The notes under the pieces: generated by a model
Seen by the model: only the letters and a program-made list of their open reading frames with translations
The model's database searches: none
What the model was told of the DNA's origin: nothing
Shown here: piece by piece, positions 34,399 through 34,464 of the stretch
Layout of the letters: every line of letters begins with the position of its first letter
Numbering within the stretch: position 1 is the first letter of the stretch
Assembly: GCA_002722175.1 (NCBI GenBank)
Contig: PBKU01000053.1
Coordinates: forward strand, 1 to 34,464
DNA: 34,464 bases
Source: Magnetovibrio sp.
GTDB taxonomy: Bacteria; Pseudomonadota; Alphaproteobacteria; Rhodospirillales; Casp-alpha2
Direction of reading: 5' to 3'
Made by a program: the position numbers and the translations under genes

Positions 34399-34464
34399 TT
34401 TTTAGGTAATGGAATCAATGGGTTGGGAATAAAACCCTGAAAAAGACAACAAAATAGACAACAT

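Noticed and set aside
1..34464. CRISPR arrays, insertion sequences, prophage, toxin-antitoxin or defence islands
   Set aside because: No regularly spaced direct repeats, transposase motifs, phage proteins or defence-type domains were seen; the only recombinase is XerD in its housekeeping context.

Overview
The window looks like chromosomal core sequence from a low-GC (roughly 40 percent by eye) alphaproteobacterium, most likely a free-living, marine-type member of or near the Rhodospirillales. The assignment rests on gene content and order: CobS/CobT of the aerobic cobaltochelatase next to a J-domain gene and a DUF2889 gene; rpmB facing a phytase-like esterase gene; a CBS-domain protein, aroB, aroK, xerD series; secA followed by argJ and a Nudix gene; type II NADP isocitrate dehydrogenase; and an Mcl1-type malyl-CoA lyase. 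No insertion sequence, prophage or CRISPR array is visible, and nearly all space is accounted for by ordinary genes.

Layout. 1-3338: tail of a periplasmic adaptor and its RND efflux permease (+). 3555-5035: psd-pssA, the phosphatidylethanolamine pathway (-). 5384-6439: anchored Ig-like/LysM protein (-). 6781-9142: LOG-family hydrolase, icd and rpmB (+). 9247-12495: phytase-like esterase, a Sel1-repeat protein with a peptidase-like HELTGH motif, and a CpdA-like phosphodiesterase (-). 12601-16924: cobT, cobS, J-domain protein and DUF2889 protein (-). 17027-20129: CNNM/CBS transporter, aroB and aroK (-). 20314-23245: a 46-residue membrane peptide, a 615-residue exported protein of unknown function and xerD (+), behind a near-consensus promoter. 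23602-25762: malyl-CoA lyase and accA (+). 25909-29167: secA and a small membrane/coiled-coil protein (-). 29631-33988: argJ, GNAT-like/Nudix fusion, MoaB/CinA-like protein and a glycine-amidinotransferase-family enzyme (+). 34101-34398: tRNA-Leu(UAA).

The most striking feature is at the right edge. The tRNA-Leu(UAA) gene is split after anticodon base U34 by a compact 210-nt group I intron with an intact IC3-type core and no endonuclease gene. This is the same gene, the same insertion point and recognisably the same intron type as the ancient tRNA-Leu intron of cyanobacteria and plastids, but here in proteobacterial exons that encode CCA. Other points worth attention are a perfect 14-bp palindrome in front of the malyl-CoA lyase gene, an AGAT-like amidinotransferase with all three catalytic residues, the unexplained peptide/exported-protein/xerD operon, and a non-canonical HExxxH protein translationally coupled to a phytase-like esterase.

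Functional themes are envelope biogenesis (psd, pssA, secA, accA, LysM protein, RND pump), central metabolism (icd, malyl-CoA lyase, aroKB, argJ) and B12 synthesis (cobST). Several genes appear to use TTG or GTG starts; the start calls were made from Shine-Dalgarno position and family alignment recalled from memory, without any database search.
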